This document shows, one piece after another, positions 1-9,381 of a stretch of 44,010 nucleotides of DNA. This stretch comes from Argonema antarcticum A004/B2. GTDB taxonomy: Bacteria > Cyanobacteriota > Cyanobacteriia > Cyanobacteriales > Aerosakkonemataceae. Both the position numbers and the translations under genes were made by a program. The stretch spans positions 9,827 to 53,836 of the forward strand of contig NZ_JAIQZN010000047.1 of NCBI RefSeq assembly GCF_023333585.1, in the 5' to 3' direction. The notes under the pieces were generated by a model. That model saw only the letters and a program-made list of their open reading frames with translations, was not told the DNA's origin and made no database searches. Numbering within the stretch: position 1 is the stretch's first letter; each line of letters begins with the position of its first letter.

Positions 1-225
1 TTCTACAACTGGCTCAGGTGTTGGTGTTGGTGTTGGTTCTACAACTGGCTCAGGTGTTGGTGTTGGTGTTGGTTCTACAACTGGCTCAGGTGTTGCGGTG
101 GGTGTTGGTTCTACAACTGGCTCAGGTGTTGGTGTTGGTTTCGCTTCTACAACTGGCTCAGGTGTTGCGGTGGGTGTTGGTTCTACAGCTGGCTCAGGCG
201 TTGCGGTGGGTGTTGGTTCTGGTGT
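1..225 (-). repeat. In-frame tandem repeat coding for Pro/Thr/Glu/Val linker
   Basis: About seven imperfect copies of a unit of roughly 24-36 bases, read on the minus strand as P-T-P-(T/A)-P-E-P-V-V-E with variable PT insertions. Copies differ mainly in the number of PT dipeptides and in one AK substitution, as expected from slippage. The repeat continues beyond the window edge. Confidence 0.9.
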
Positions 226-1173
226 CTTGGGGGTGTAGTTAGGATCGACAATTCCGCCTGCATTGGCGGCTGAAAGTTCGCCCCGAACTAGCTGGGAAAG
301 AGTGTCTGTTCCGTTTGGTTCGTAGGTAATGAGCCTAACTGTGTTGTTAAAGGCGTTATTAACGGGATTGCCCAGTTCATCAAGTAATTCTAGCTGTACC
401 CAGTTTTTACCTGGTTTGACGCCTGTGAGATAAATTGGTTGCCAGCTAGAGATGATGAAGCTTTCGCCGTTAATGGTGCAACGAATCCGCCAATCTGCAA
501 TGTCGTCTTCAGGATTCTCTTGGGCTAGAAGGTGCGGGGGAGCGTTGGTGAGATAGAAGTCAAGCACGATCGGCTCTGCCCCGTAGCTACCTTGAGGACT
601 GCTGTAAGTTAACAGTGGTTTGTCGGCGTTGGGGCTGTTGTCATCTGTCTTAGTAAATATGTGGAATGTAGTTTGGGCATAAGCTCCCTCATTTTTGAAG
701 CTCTCATCCCAGGGGCGCTCGGCGAAAACCCTGAGTGTGTGAGTTCCGGGGGCTAAATCCTGATAGATTAAAGGCCCTTTTGGGTCATAAACTGCCTGGT
801 AAGGTTGGTTGTCCAGGAAGACGTGGAGATGAGGGCCAAGACCTAGTTGCGGATCTTTAAAGATGGGTAAGTCTCGAACCTGCAATTGCACTGTGACGGT
901 GTTATCCTTTAGAACCTCGTTAGGTTGAGGACTGAGTATTGCCACTTGAGGCTGGTAAGTTTCCAATGCCTGACCCAGCTCTTGAATGACTTGGGGAGGT
1001 GAAACTTCCGCAATTTTGACTGCATTTTCACCTGATGCCAGTTTCAAGTTCCCAGGTGTCCCAGATGTGGAGGTGCGATCGCCACAAGCTGCCAAACTCA
1101 AAATTAGTACTGCTGCTATTACGGATGTAATTAGATCTCTCGCAGTCCTCTTGCACCAGTTTGTATCAAACAC
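1..1173 (-). CDS. Lipoprotein with repetitive PTPEPVVE tail (partial, C-terminus outside window)
   Basis: Open frame of 391 codons that runs off the left edge. I chose the GTG at 1173 because AGGAG lies six bases upstream and no ATG fits. The N-terminus has a charged segment (KRTARD), a hydrophobic stretch and a lipobox ending LSLAAC, so Cys27 should be lipidated and the protein membrane-anchored on the periplasmic side. The middle (about residues 50-310) is a globular region of beta-strand character with no family I recognise. The last ~75 visible residues are a degenerate repeat of PTPEPVVEPTPTATPEPVVE type, a typical extended wall-spanning linker. It is divergent from psaA, with ~500 bases between. 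Function unknown; the lipoprotein call is firm, the role is not. Confidence 0.8.
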   Translation of the reverse strand, partial: MFDTNWCKRTARDLITSVIAAVLILSLAACGDRTSTSGTPGNLKLASGENAVKIAEVSPPQVIQELGQALETYQPQVAILSPQPNEVLKDNTVTVQLQVRDLPIFKDPQLGLGPHLHVFLDNQPYQAVYDPKGPLIYQDLAPGTHTLRVFAERPWDESFKNEGAYAQTTFHIFTKTDDNSPNADKPLLTYSSPQGSYGAEPIVLDFYLTNAPPHLLAQENPEDDIADWRIRCTINGESFIISSWQPIYLTGVKPGKNWVQLELLDELGNPVNNAFNNTVRLITYEPNGTDTLSQLVRGELSAANAGGIVDPNYTPKTPEPTPTATPEPAVEPTPTATPEPVVEAKPTPTPEPVVEPTPTATPEPVVEPTPTPTPEPVVEPTPTPTPEPVVE

Positions 1174-1669
1174 TTAACACTCCTAAACAACCAAATTCTA
1201 AGCAAAGCGGGTTTATTTACCCGATGGTTACCTTCATTCACGGCCAAAGAGCCCCTATAAGCCATCCATACGAGACTATAGGCCAAAAGGCTCAACCCCT
1301 TCTAACTATTACCTTTAAGCTCTACTAACTCTACTAAGTTGAAGGTTAACTTAACCAATTATTTAGTTTTATGAATCAAATGGAAATACCCCTTGACTTT
1401 TTGACAAGTTGTTACAGGTTAAAAGCTAATGTATGTCTTCGCTCTAGCCAATTTGAATTATTGTTAACTGCTGATAGATAGGTTGCGAGGCTAGTCCTAT
1501 AATTCATCAGAAGGAACACCCTCCAAGCAACGAGGTCGCCCACAGCACTTTAATAGTTCGGTCGGCGTCTATTGTGGCCCAAGTGGTTGAGGGCTTCAGT
1601 TCAAAATCCTCAAAAGTGAGTTCAGACGAGTTAATCCTCGTGCCTTAGTAAAAAGAGAGGAGAGTCTTC
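1174..1669 (+). promoter_or_regulatory. psaA upstream region and probable 5' leader
   Basis: No gene is visible. A good -10 hexamer TATAAT is at 1498-1503, without a convincing -35, which is common for cyanobacterial photosystem promoters. It would give a leader of about 160 nt. The leader can form hairpins (TTGAGG 1587-1592 with CCTCAA 1608-1613) and ends in a strong GAGGAG ribosome site at about 1656-1661. psaAB genes are normally repressed in high light through RpaB-bound HLR1 elements; only a single GTTACA (about 1410) is visible, so I do not claim an HLR1. The left part also holds the promoter of the divergent lipoprotein gene. Confidence 0.5.
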
Positions 1670-3964
1670 ATGACGATAAGTCCTCCGGAGCGTGAGGCAA
1701 AGGTAAGGGTTGTAGTAGATAAAGATCCGGTTCCCACTTCATTTGAAAAGTGGAGTCAACCCGGTCACTTTGACCGCACCCTCGCCAGAGGGCCCAAAAC
1801 CACAACGTGGATTTGGAACCTACACGCCAACGCCCATGATTTCGATACCCATACCAGTGACCTAGAAGATATATCGCGCAAGATCTTCAGCGCTCACTTC
1901 GGTCACTTGGCTGTCATTTTTGTCTGGTTGAGCGGCATGTATTTTCATGGCGCTAAGTTTTCCAACTACGAAGCTTGGCTAACCAATCCGACTGGCATCA
2001 AACCCAGTGCCCAGGTTGTTTGGCCAATAGTAGGCCAACAAATTCTCAATGCTGATGTAGGTGGTGGCTTCCACGGAATTCAGATCACTTCCGGTCTGTT
2101 CTATATGTGGCGTGCCAACGGCATTACCAATTCGTTCCAGCTGTATTGCACGGCGATCGGAGCATTGGTGATGGCAGCGTTGATGCTGTTCGCTGGCTGG
2201 TTCCACTATCACAAGCGGGCTCCGAAGCTGGAATGGTTCCAGAATGTGGAGTCGATGATGAACCACCACCTAGCTGGGTTGTTGGGTTGTGGATGCTTGG
2301 GTTACGCGGGACAGCAGATTCACGTTTCTCTGCCGATCGATGCCTGCTTGAATGCGATCGATGCGGGAACACCGCTAACGATCGGCGGCAAGGTGATCGC
2401 CAAGGTGTCAGATATTCCGCTACCTCATGAGTGGATTTTGACTCCGGGTTTGATGGCCGATCTTTACCCCAGCTTCGCGAAGGGTTTGACGCCTTTCTTC
2501 ACATTGAACTGGGGAGCGTATTCGGACTTCTTAACCTTCAAGGGAGGTCTGAATCCGGTAACAGGTAGCTTGTGGTTGTCGGATACGGCTCACCACCACT
2601 TGGCTCTAGCGGTGCTGTTCATCATCGCAGGTCACTTCTACCGGACAAACTGGGGCATCGGTCACAGCTTTAAGGAAGTTCTGGAAGCTCACAAGGGTCC
2701 CTTCACTGGCGAAGGCCACAAGGGGATGTATGAGGTCTTCACGACTTCTTGGCACGCTCAATTGTCTTGGAACCTCCAGTGGATGGGTTCTCTGTCGATT
2801 ATTGTGGCACACCACATGTATTCGATGCCGCCCTATCCCTACCAAGCGATTGACTATGCTACCCAGCTGTCGCTGTTCACTCACCATATGTGGATTGGGG
2901 GCTTCCTGATTGTGGGAGCCGCTGCTCACGCTGCGATCTTTATGGTGCGGGACTACGATCCGGCAGTTCACCAAAACAATCTGCTCGATCGCGTTCTCCG
3001 TCACCGGGACGCTATCATTTCTCACCTGAACTGGGTGTGTATGTTCTTGGGCTTCCACAGCTTCGGCTTGTATCTCCATAACGATACGATGCGGGCGTTT
3101 GGTCGTCCCCAAGATATGTTCTCGGATACGGCGATTCAGCTGCAACCTGTGTTTGCACAGTGGGTTCAAAATATCCACACTCTAGCTCCGGGCTCTACGG
3201 CTCCAAATGTGTTGCAGCCTGTTAGCTATGCCTTCGGCGGCGGCATCGTTGCTGTAGGCGGTAAAGTGGCAATGATGCCGATCGCTCTTGGTACGGCGGA
3301 CTTTTTGGTTCACCACATCCATGCGTTCACCATTCACGTCACTGTCCTGATCCTGCTCAAAGGTGTTCTATTTGCTCGTAGCTCTCGTCTGATTCCAGAT
3401 AAAGCTAATTTGGGCTTCCGGTTCCCCTGCGATGGGCCGGGTCGTGGCGGCACCTGCCAAGTATCTGGTTGGGACCATGTATTCCTGGGTCTGTTCTGGA
3501 TGTATAACTCTATCTCCGTTGTGTTGTTCCACTTCAGTTGGAAGATGCAGTCGGATGTATGGGGGACTATAGATGCAGATGGTACGGTGTCTCACATTAC
3601 GGGCGGTAACTTTGCCCAAAGTGCGATTACTATCAACGGTTGGTTGCGTGACTTCTTGTGGGCGCAAGCTTCGCAGGTGATTCAGTCCTACGGAACGGCC
3701 TTGTCTGCCTATGGTTTGATCTTCTTAGGCGCTCACTTTGTGTGGGCATTTAGCCTGATGTTCTTGTTCAGCGGTCGCGGCTACTGGCAAGAATTGATCG
3801 AATCTATTGTTTGGGCTCACAATAAGCTAAAGGTGGCTCCAGCGATTCAGCCTCGCGCTCTGAGCATTATTCAGGGTCGGGCTGTGGGGGTTGCTCATTA
3901 CCTCCTGGGAGGGATTGCTACTACATGGGCATTCTTCCTGGCTCGAACAATTTCATTAGGATAA
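1670..3964 (+). CDS. psaA: Photosystem I P700 apoprotein A1 (PsaA)
   Basis: One half of the photosystem I heterodimer in the thylakoid membrane. It binds the P700 chlorophyll pair, antenna chlorophylls and, with PsaB, the FX iron-sulfur cluster. The FX loop [12 protein letters not shown] with its two cysteines is present near residue 585, followed by the [17 protein letters not shown] segment. Eleven hydrophobic segments and the many His ligands expected of PsaA are readable, and the C-terminus [12 protein letters not shown] is canonical. At 764 residues it is about ten longer than usual, because the lumenal stretch after HVSLPI carries an enlarged loop before IPLPHE. The ATG has a GAGGAG site ten bases upstream. 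It is co-transcribed with psaB, 23 bases downstream. Confidence 0.99.
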   Translation: MTISPPEREAKVRVVVDKDPVPTSFEKWSQPGHFDRTLARGPKTTTWIWNLHANAHDFDTHTSDLEDISRKIFSAHFGHLAVIFVWLSGMYFHGAKFSNYEAWLTNPTGIKPSAQVVWPIVGQQILNADVGGGFHGIQITSGLFYMWRANGITNSFQLYCTAIGALVMAALMLFAGWFHYHKRAPKLEWFQNVESMMNHHLAGLLGCGCLGYAGQQIHVSLPIDACLNAIDAGTPLTIGGKVIAKVSDIPLPHEWILTPGLMADLYPSFAKGLTPFFTLNWGAYSDFLTFKGGLNPVTGSLWLSDTAHHHLALAVLFIIAGHFYRTNWGIGHSFKEVLEAHKGPFTGEGHKGMYEVFTTSWHAQLSWNLQWMGSLSIIVAHHMYSMPPYPYQAIDYATQLSLFTHHMWIGGFLIVGAAAHAAIFMVRDYDPAVHQNNLLDRVLRHRDAIISHLNWVCMFLGFHSFGLYLHNDTMRAFGRPQDMFSDTAIQLQPVFAQWVQNIHTLAPGSTAPNVLQPVSYAFGGGIVAVGGKVAMMPIALGTADFLVHHIHAFTIHVTVLILLKGVLFARSSRLIPDKANLGFRFPCDGPGRGGTCQVSGWDHVFLGLFWMYNSISVVLFHFSWKMQSDVWGTIDADGTVSHITGGNFAQSAITINGWLRDFLWAQASQVIQSYGTALSAYGLIFLGAHFVWAFSLMFLFSGRGYWQELIESIVWAHNKLKVAPAIQPRALSIIQGRAVGVAHYLLGGIATTWAFFLARTISLG

Positions 3965-3987
3965 GGGCGAGGAGGATTTTGTAAGAT

Positions 3988-6213
3988 ATGGCAACAAAAT
4001 TTCCCAAGTTTAGCCAAGACTTAGCTCAAGACCCGACTACTCGTCGGATTTGGTACGGGATTGCTACGGCGCACGACTTTGAGAGCCATGACGGGATGAC
4101 TGAGGAGAATCTTTACCAAAAGATTTTCGCTTCTCATTTCGGTCATATTGCGATCATCTTCCTGTGGACTTCCGGCAATCTGTTCCACGTAGCTTGGCAA
4201 GGCAATTTTGAACAGTGGATCAAAGACCCGCTAAATGTGCGTCCGATCGCTCACGCGATTTGGGACCCTCAGTTTGGGGCACCAGCAGTAGATGCTTTCA
4301 CCCAAGCTGGCGCTAACTATCCGGTAAACATTTCCTACTCCGGTTTGTATCAGTGGTGGTACACGATCGGTGTGCGGACGAACAATGACCTGTATCAAGG
4401 TGCGTTGTTCCTCCTGGTGCTGTCAGCGATCTTCCTGTTCGCAGGCTGGCTGCACTTGCAACCGAAGTTCCGTCCTAGCTTGTCTTGGTTCAAGAGCGCT
4501 GAATCTCGCCTCAACCACCACCTGGCTGGTTTGTTCGGTGTCAGCTCTCTGGCTTGGACAGGTCACTTGGTTCACGTTGCTATCCCCGAATCTCGCGGAC
4601 AGCACGTGGGTTGGGATAACTTCCTGTCCACCCTGCCGCATCCGGCTGGTTTGGCTCCGTTCTTTACGGGTAACTGGGGAGTATATGCCCAAAACCCGGA
4701 TACGGCAGAACAGTTATTCGGTACGGCTCAAGGTTCGGGAACGGCTATCCTGACGTTCTTGGGTGGTTTCCATCCCCAAACGCAGTCTCTGTGGTTGACG
4801 GATATTGCTCATCACCATTTGGGGATCGCAGTTCTGTTTATCGTCGCCGGTCATATGTACCGGACGAATTTCGGGATTGGCCACAGCATCAAGGAAATGA
4901 TGAATGCCAAGGATTTCTTTGGCGTGAAAGTTGAAGGGCCGTTTAATCTGCCTCACCAAGGCATTTACGACACCTACAACAATTCCTTGCACTTCCAATT
5001 AGGTTGGCACCTAGCTTGTTTGGGTGTGATCACCTCCTTGGTGGCTCAACATATGTACTCGATGCCTCCCTACGCTTTCTTGGCGCAGGACTACACAACA
5101 GTGGCAGCGTTGTACACTCACCACCAGTACATCGCCGGTTTCATCATGGTCGGTGCTTTCGCCCACGGAGCTATCTTCTTGGTGCGGGACTACGACCCTG
5201 AGCAAAACAAAGGCAACGTGCTGGAGCGCGTTCTACAGCACAAAGAAGCGATTATCTCTCACCTGAGCTGGGTGTCGCTGTTCTTGGGCTTCCACACCCT
5301 GGGCTTATATGTCCACAATGATGTAGTGGTTGCTTTTGGAACGCCGGAGAAGCAAATCTTGATTGAGCCGGTATTTGCCCAGTTCGTTCAGGCTGCTAAC
5401 GGTAAGGTGTTGTACGGTTTTGATACTTTGCTGTCCAACCCGGACAGTATTGCGGCGACGGCTTGGCCTAACCACGCCAACGTCTGGTTACCGGGCTGGC
5501 TGGATGCAATCAATGCTGGTACTAACTCTCTCTTCCTGACGATCGGCCCTGGCGATTTCTTGGTTCACCATGCGATCGCTCTCGGTCTGCATACCACCAC
5601 TCTGATCTTGGTCAAGGGTGCGTTGGATGCTCGCGGTTCTAAGCTGATGCCCGACAAGAAAGACTTCGGCTATGCCTTCCCTTGCGATGGCCCTGGCCGT
5701 GGCGGTACTTGCGACATCTCTGCTTGGGATTCGTTCTACCTGTCGATGTTCTGGATGCTCAACACGATTGGTTGGGTAACCTTCTACTTCCACTGGAAGC
5801 ATCTGGGCATTTGGCAAGGCAACGTAGCTCAGTTCAATGAGTCTTCTACATACATCATGGGCTGGCTGCGCGACTACCTCTGGCTGTACTCGTCTCAGCT
5901 GATTAATGGGTACAACCCATACGGGATGAACAACTTGGCGGTCTGGTCTTGGATGTTCCTCTTCGGACACCTAGTTTGGGCTACCGGCTTCATGTTCCTG
6001 ATTAGCTGGCGCGGTTACTGGCAAGAGTTGATCGAAACTCTGGTGTGGGCTCACGAGCGCACTCCTCTGGCGAACCTGGTTCGCTGGAAAGACAAGCCAG
6101 TTGCTATGTCTATAGTTCAAGGTCGTCTGGTTGGTCTAGCTCACTTCACAGTTGGCTACATCTTGACCTTCGCGGCATTTCTGATTGCCTCGACTGCTGG
6201 GAAGTTCGGTTGA
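3988..6213 (+). CDS. psaB: Photosystem I P700 apoprotein A2 (PsaB)
   Basis: Partner of PsaA in the photosystem I core, full length at 741 residues. It starts [20 protein letters not shown] as in all cyanobacterial PsaB proteins. The FX-binding loop [12 protein letters not shown] is followed by [17 protein letters not shown], which distinguishes it from PsaA. The C-terminus is [11 protein letters not shown]. An AGGAGG ribosome site sits 12 bases before the ATG in the short psaA-psaB gap, so the two chains are made from one message. A rho-independent terminator follows at 6248-6299 and closes the operon. Confidence 0.99.
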   Translation: MATKFPKFSQDLAQDPTTRRIWYGIATAHDFESHDGMTEENLYQKIFASHFGHIAIIFLWTSGNLFHVAWQGNFEQWIKDPLNVRPIAHAIWDPQFGAPAVDAFTQAGANYPVNISYSGLYQWWYTIGVRTNNDLYQGALFLLVLSAIFLFAGWLHLQPKFRPSLSWFKSAESRLNHHLAGLFGVSSLAWTGHLVHVAIPESRGQHVGWDNFLSTLPHPAGLAPFFTGNWGVYAQNPDTAEQLFGTAQGSGTAILTFLGGFHPQTQSLWLTDIAHHHLGIAVLFIVAGHMYRTNFGIGHSIKEMMNAKDFFGVKVEGPFNLPHQGIYDTYNNSLHFQLGWHLACLGVITSLVAQHMYSMPPYAFLAQDYTTVAALYTHHQYIAGFIMVGAFAHGAIFLVRDYDPEQNKGNVLERVLQHKEAIISHLSWVSLFLGFHTLGLYVHNDVVVAFGTPEKQILIEPVFAQFVQAANGKVLYGFDTLLSNPDSIAATAWPNHANVWLPGWLDAINAGTNSLFLTIGPGDFLVHHAIALGLHTTTLILVKGALDARGSKLMPDKKDFGYAFPCDGPGRGGTCDISAWDSFYLSMFWMLNTIGWVTFYFHWKHLGIWQGNVAQFNESSTYIMGWLRDYLWLYSSQLINGYNPYGMNNLAVWSWMFLFGHLVWATGFMFLISWRGYWQELIETLVWAHERTPLANLVRWKDKPVAMSIVQGRLVGLAHFTVGYILTFAAFLIASTAGKFG

Positions 6214-6247
6214 TCCGCAACCTAGCATTGTAGGTAATTAAACTAAG

Positions 6248-6299
6248 TCCCCTGCCTATGCGCGGAGTTTACGCTTCGCGAACCGGCAGGGGATTTTTT
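6248..6299 (+). terminator. psaAB rho-independent terminator
   Basis: TCCCCTGCC (6248-6256) pairs perfectly with GGCAGGGGA (6285-6293) and is followed directly by six T. The loop contains a second, inner stem (CGCGGAG with CTTCGCG). It lies 35 bases after the psaB stop. Confidence 0.93.
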
Positions 6300-6310
6300 A
6301 TAAATAGCAG

Positions 6311-6433
6311 TTAATTAAGAGGAGTGGAGTAAGTTTGGATGGCTAGATTTCCAGAAGAAACTATAGCAACCGCCAGGGCGATTAAGCCAACTCCAACTGT
6401 TACATGAAGTCCATAATCCCTTACGGAGTAACC
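6311..6433 (-). pseudogene. Orphan transmembrane reading frame without start codon (possible PsaL-like remnant)
   Basis: The minus strand encodes GYSVRDYGLH, a ~20-residue hydrophobic helix (VTVGVGLIALAVAIVSSG), then NLAIQTYSTPLN and a TAA stop (6311-6313). It has the composition of real membrane protein, but no ATG, GTG or TTG is available. Upstream the frame runs into tandem repeats (6434-6485) that contain an in-frame stop. The RDYG followed by a membrane helix recalls PsaL, whose intact gene nearby reads ALRDYG before its own helix. That resemblance is short and may be chance. Best read as the 3' end of a gene whose 5' part was lost at the repeat; a chance open frame cannot be excluded. 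Confidence 0.3.
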
Positions 6434-6485
6434 TCTTCCCTCTTCCCTCTTCCCTAGCCCCTAGCCCCTAGCCCCTAGTCCCTAG
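6434..6485. repeat. Heptamer tandem repeats (CTTCCCT and CCCTAGC types)
   Basis: Three units of CTCTTCC-type followed by four units of CTAGCCC-type. The same two units in reverse orientation occur together after lptF at about 25617-25650, so this is a dispersed composite repeat. Such short tandem heptamers are frequent in filamentous cyanobacteria. Confidence 0.85.
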
Positions 6486-6499
6486 CTATATATAGCAAA

Positions 6500-6616
6500 A
6501 GTCGAAAATACCGAGCAAAAAAATCTATCTTTATGTAGATGAAAAATTTCTTTATTTATTGTAATTGTGAAATAGCATAAAGTTTTCTCCCCCAGTTTGA
6601 CTGCTGGGGTTTTTTT
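6500..6616 (+). ncRNA. Candidate small RNA between psaB and psaI
   Basis: A plus-strand terminator (CCCCAG 6590-6595, CTGGGG 6604-6609, then seven T) stands 300 bases beyond the psaAB terminator with no gene in front of it. Upstream is a TATATATA box (6487-6494), so a transcript of roughly 115 nt is predicted. It would contain a small hairpin (ATCTA 6523-6527 with TAGAT 6536-6540), an unpaired AU-rich stretch and the terminator, the general build of a trans-acting sRNA. Position beside psaI-psaL makes the photosystem regulator PsrR1 the first family to test. I see only six bases (AUCUAU) complementary to the psaL start region, so the assignment is open. The small hairpin followed by T on the other strand could alternatively serve minus-strand transcription. 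Confidence 0.4.
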
Positions 6617-6651
6617 AGTTAGTCGATCTATTCGACGCCGCCGCTGAAACG

Positions 6652-6681
6652 AAAAAAATCCCTTACCCGCAGGTAAGAGAT
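6652..6681 (-). terminator. psaL-psaI rho-independent terminator
   Basis: Read on the minus strand, ATCTCTTACC (6681-6672) pairs with GGTAAGGGAT (6667-6658) with one mismatch and a four-base loop, followed by seven T (6658-6652). It lies 60 bases beyond the psaI stop. Confidence 0.9.
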
Positions 6682-6740
6682 TTTGGGAATTTAGCGGTGA
6701 ACTTTAGCCTACTTAGATAGGCTTTAAAACAAAACTGCTA

Positions 6741-6860
6741 TTAAGCAGCATCGCTTTCGATGTAGATAAATAACAGACCCATAACTATCGCAGGCAACAG
6801 CCAGGTAATTACGGGTATCAGAATCCAGGGCAAGAAAGAAGCTGCGTATGAACCTGTCAT
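6741..6860 (-). CDS. psaI: Photosystem I subunit VIII (PsaI)
   Basis: A 39-residue single-helix protein of photosystem I. The sequence begins [18 protein letters not shown] and ends [11 protein letters not shown], both diagnostic for PsaI. It sits at the PsaL trimer interface and helps stabilise PsaL. A GGAGA ribosome site precedes the ATG by seven bases. It is 115 bases downstream of psaL on the same strand, and a strong terminator follows. Confidence 0.96.
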   Translation of the reverse strand: MTGSYAASFLPWILIPVITWLLPAIVMGLLFIYIESDAA

Positions 6861-6975
6861 GTCAAAATCTCCAAAAAGGGTAAACTACAGGGGCTATTTT
6901 AAGAGATGTGCTGCCTTGAAGTATCCACCACTAATCGTAGTAACGATATAGTGGGGGATCTTAGTTAAAAAGGGT

Positions 6976-7482
6976 TTAGTGATGAACTACACCACGGAAA
7001 ATCGCATCCACGACATTGAAATTTTCTAGTAGGAAGTAGGCAACGAAAGCGCCTCCCATTGCACCTACAAAGAAACCAGCTGTCACTTGGCTCCAGCCGT
7101 CAGCGGTTTTCCATTGATCGGGAGCTTGAGGATTCAAGCTGGGTATACTCTTTCCGTCTTGGAAAGAGGCGATGCCGTAAACGGACATAGAGGCGGTTGC
7201 GATTAGAATCAAAGCTAGACCGCAAATCAATCCGCCTAGATTGGCAGCCGCTCCATAATCGCGTAATGCACCGAACTTAACCCAGGGGCCAATTATAAAA
7301 TAGCCGTGAGCCATGCCAATTTCCAATCCGCGCAGGATGGGGGATAGTCCTTTGCGGTAAGCTGGCAGATTACCGATGAAAGCCCTGGTAAAATCAGAAT
7401 CGCTAATTGGGGTGGAAAGATGACCGACAAACGGGTCACCGTTATAGGGTTTGATAAGCTCTGTATCTCTGGGATCGGCCAT
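6976..7482 (-). CDS. psaL: Photosystem I subunit XI (PsaL)
   Basis: Membrane subunit that binds chlorophyll and forms the core of the photosystem I trimer or tetramer contact. At 168 residues it matches the family. Diagnostic stretches are KPYNGDPFVGHLSTPISDS, IGNLPAYRKGLSPILRGLE, the MAHGYFIIGPWVK segment and three membrane helices, ending GAFVAYFLLENFNVVDAIF. The ATG follows CAGGAATAATAGAT. It leads a two-gene psaL-psaI operon convergent with psaAB. Photosystem I oligomer genes of this type are usually shut down in high light at both transcript and sRNA level. Confidence 0.98.
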   Translation of the reverse strand: MADPRDTELIKPYNGDPFVGHLSTPISDSDFTRAFIGNLPAYRKGLSPILRGLEIGMAHGYFIIGPWVKFGALRDYGAAANLGGLICGLALILIATASMSVYGIASFQDGKSIPSLNPQAPDQWKTADGWSQVTAGFFVGAMGGAFVAYFLLENFNVVDAIFRGVVHH

Positions 7483-7779
7483 ATCTATTATTCCTGTTTG
7501 TTTGAGAATCTACAGAAGAACTTGAAGTACCCACCGCTAAGACTACCGGGAGATTTCTCAACGGTTCAGTTAAGCTCATATTCTAAGCAACGAGGGGTAG
7601 CCTAATCGCAGAATGAGTTCTGACATTTACAAAAGTTCATCGGAGCAAGAAGACAAACTATTCTTTATGCCTTTTTTGTAAGGGATAACAACATTAAGTG
7701 ATATCTGTCAAGGACTGAAAGTGCGATCGCGTAGCGTGCCGATGGCATATCGCAGCGCCGCTTTTCCTAGCCATTCCGA
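7483..7779 (-). promoter_or_regulatory. psaL upstream region
   Basis: No gene is visible in these ~300 bases. On the minus strand there is a TTGTTATCCCTTACAAAA stretch around 7665-7682 that resembles half of an RpaB-type (HLR1) site, and AT-rich hexamers after it, but no canonical -35/-10 pair. The right end carries GCGATCGC-rich sequence (7722-7760) of the kind dispersed in cyanobacterial intergenic regions. Confidence 0.3.
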
Positions 7780-9351
7780 TCAAAACCGCTGACCAGTAGT
7801 GATTTCCAATCGGGCCTCGCCGCGATCGCTCAACCCAAAGTCGGCCCGAATTAGCCCCAAGGGCGATCGCACTCGCAATCCCAGTCCATAACCAAAACCG
7901 CTTCCTGGTTTATCCCGTATTACACCGGGTTCCCCAACCACCGTATCGCCAGATCCCAAATCCGAGGCGAAATCAGCAAAGACAACTCCTCCCACCCGCC
8001 AAACGATCGGAAAACGATATTCTACAGAACCCAACACATAACTGCGACCGCTACCGACTCCACCCCCTCCGTATCCGCGTACAGAATTGAAACCGCCCAG
8101 ATTAAAGGCTTCAGCGGGTGGAAATTCGCCAAATATCGTGCCAGCTTGTAAATTAAAAGCCAACATTTCTGTTAATTCGGGATTTTGTGCAGGTCTACCT
8201 CTGCCGATTAAGTCGATCGGCACATACTGGATATAGTTGGCCCGCAGTCGGTTGATTAAAACATTGCCTAATCCAATCGGAATCGACTGTTCGGTGCTAA
8301 AAGTCAGGATAGAACCTTGAGTCGGATAGGAACGGCTAGAGCGTCTATCTCTACTCACCGCAAAAGATACCGTCACCAAATCATCAATCCCCTTACCGCT
8401 AAGAGATAAAGGATTGCCAAATTCATCCACTGGCGAAACCCGCCAATTGGCATCGCGAATACTAATCCGGGTGTAATTCAAACCCAGCGCCCCATCCCAG
8501 TCATCAAAAGACCGCAAAAGCGCCACTGAACCGCCAAATCTTCCCTCGCGTGGATCGTCGTCGTTGAGCAAATCGATCTCATCGCCAAAGGTGCGGGAAA
8601 AATTGCGACGGCGAAAAGCGCGAACGCTATATCCTAAGCGGTTTGATTCGCTGGCGCGATAAGGGTCGGTGAACTCTACATCAAATTGGGCATCTTGGCG
8701 GCTAATCTGTAACTTGCCACCCAGTTGTTGGTTGATCCCGCCTATATTGGCGTCTCGATAGCCTACAGTACCGTAGACCCCTATATCATCGTTATAGCCA
8801 GCGCCGTAATTTACAGAAGGGTAGCGACGCTCCTTGATGTCGTAGATGATGGTAACGCCATCACTGTCTGATTGTAGAGAAACATCAACTTTGTCAATGA
8901 ATTCCGATCGCCTCAGTCGTCGCAAGTCTGACTCAAGTACGCCTTCTCGGAACACCTGACCCGGTTTGAGTCGTAATTCGCCTAAAAGATAATCTTTGCG
9001 GGTACGACCCTCGATCGGCTCACCTTTGCGATCGACAAAGCGAATCTCGATATCTCTGATAACTGGGGATTGGGGATTGGGGACTGGGAAAGAATCATTT
9101 TTTTGTGCGATCGGCAATTCGTCATACTCATTGGCGATCGGCAATAAATCGTTGGCATTTGTGGAAGTACTGCCTTCAGGTGCTATTGCTTCCAGAGGCA
9201 TTGGTGCTAAAACATGGGTAGCCAACTGCGGGGTAGGAGATGGGGAACTGGCGATCTGGGTAAGACCCAGATCTGTTCCACAGATCGCATCCTGAGTTTC
9301 CCAAATAGCCAGAGACGCCAAAGTTAAAATTGCAACAGTGTGAACACGCAT
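7780..9351 (-). CDS. Short Omp85-family outer-membrane protein (one POTRA plus barrel)
   Basis: Predicted to be inserted in the outer membrane as a 16-strand beta-barrel involved in protein or lipid insertion, or a related transport task. I start at the ATG at 9351 because a hydrophobic signal peptide (MRVHTVAILTLASLAIW) follows at once; a TTG ten codons upstream is less likely. After a Ser/Pro-rich linker comes one POTRA-like domain (about residues 98-176, IRDIEIRFVD... to VTIIYDIKERR). The barrel then follows with the loop-6 signature VRGYGGGGVGSGRSY near the end and a C-terminal Phe, the outer-membrane sorting residue. Cyanobacterial BamA-type Omp85 proteins usually have three POTRA domains and ~800 residues; this one has ~523, so it is a short paralogue of uncertain cargo. 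Confidence 0.87.
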   Translation of the reverse strand: MRVHTVAILTLASLAIWETQDAICGTDLGLTQIASSPSPTPQLATHVLAPMPLEAIAPEGSTSTNANDLLPIANEYDELPIAQKNDSFPVPNPQSPVIRDIEIRFVDRKGEPIEGRTRKDYLLGELRLKPGQVFREGVLESDLRRLRRSEFIDKVDVSLQSDSDGVTIIYDIKERRYPSVNYGAGYNDDIGVYGTVGYRDANIGGINQQLGGKLQISRQDAQFDVEFTDPYRASESNRLGYSVRAFRRRNFSRTFGDEIDLLNDDDPREGRFGGSVALLRSFDDWDGALGLNYTRISIRDANWRVSPVDEFGNPLSLSGKGIDDLVTVSFAVSRDRRSSRSYPTQGSILTFSTEQSIPIGLGNVLINRLRANYIQYVPIDLIGRGRPAQNPELTEMLAFNLQAGTIFGEFPPAEAFNLGGFNSVRGYGGGGVGSGRSYVLGSVEYRFPIVWRVGGVVFADFASDLGSGDTVVGEPGVIRDKPGSGFGYGLGLRVRSPLGLIRADFGLSDRGEARLEITTGQRF

Positions 9352-9381
9352 AATAGATGATTCGCAGTTCCTGAAAAACAA

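Noticed and set aside
18-242. Plus-strand Leu/Val-rich frame
   Set aside because: Mirror of the Pro/Thr/Glu repeat on the minus strand, which continues into a lipoprotein with signal and lipobox.
1399-1425. HLR1 (RpaB) site upstream of psaA
   Set aside because: Only one TTACA half is present; the second half at the correct distance is absent.
1571-1620. tRNA-like wording (GTTCAAAATCCTC) in the psaA leader
   Set aside because: No acceptor stem or anticodon arm can be formed; it is a leader hairpin.
6340-6408. Plus-strand 22-codon frame (MARFPEETIATAR)
   Set aside because: Weak ribosome-site spacing and it is antisense to the more protein-like minus-strand membrane segment.
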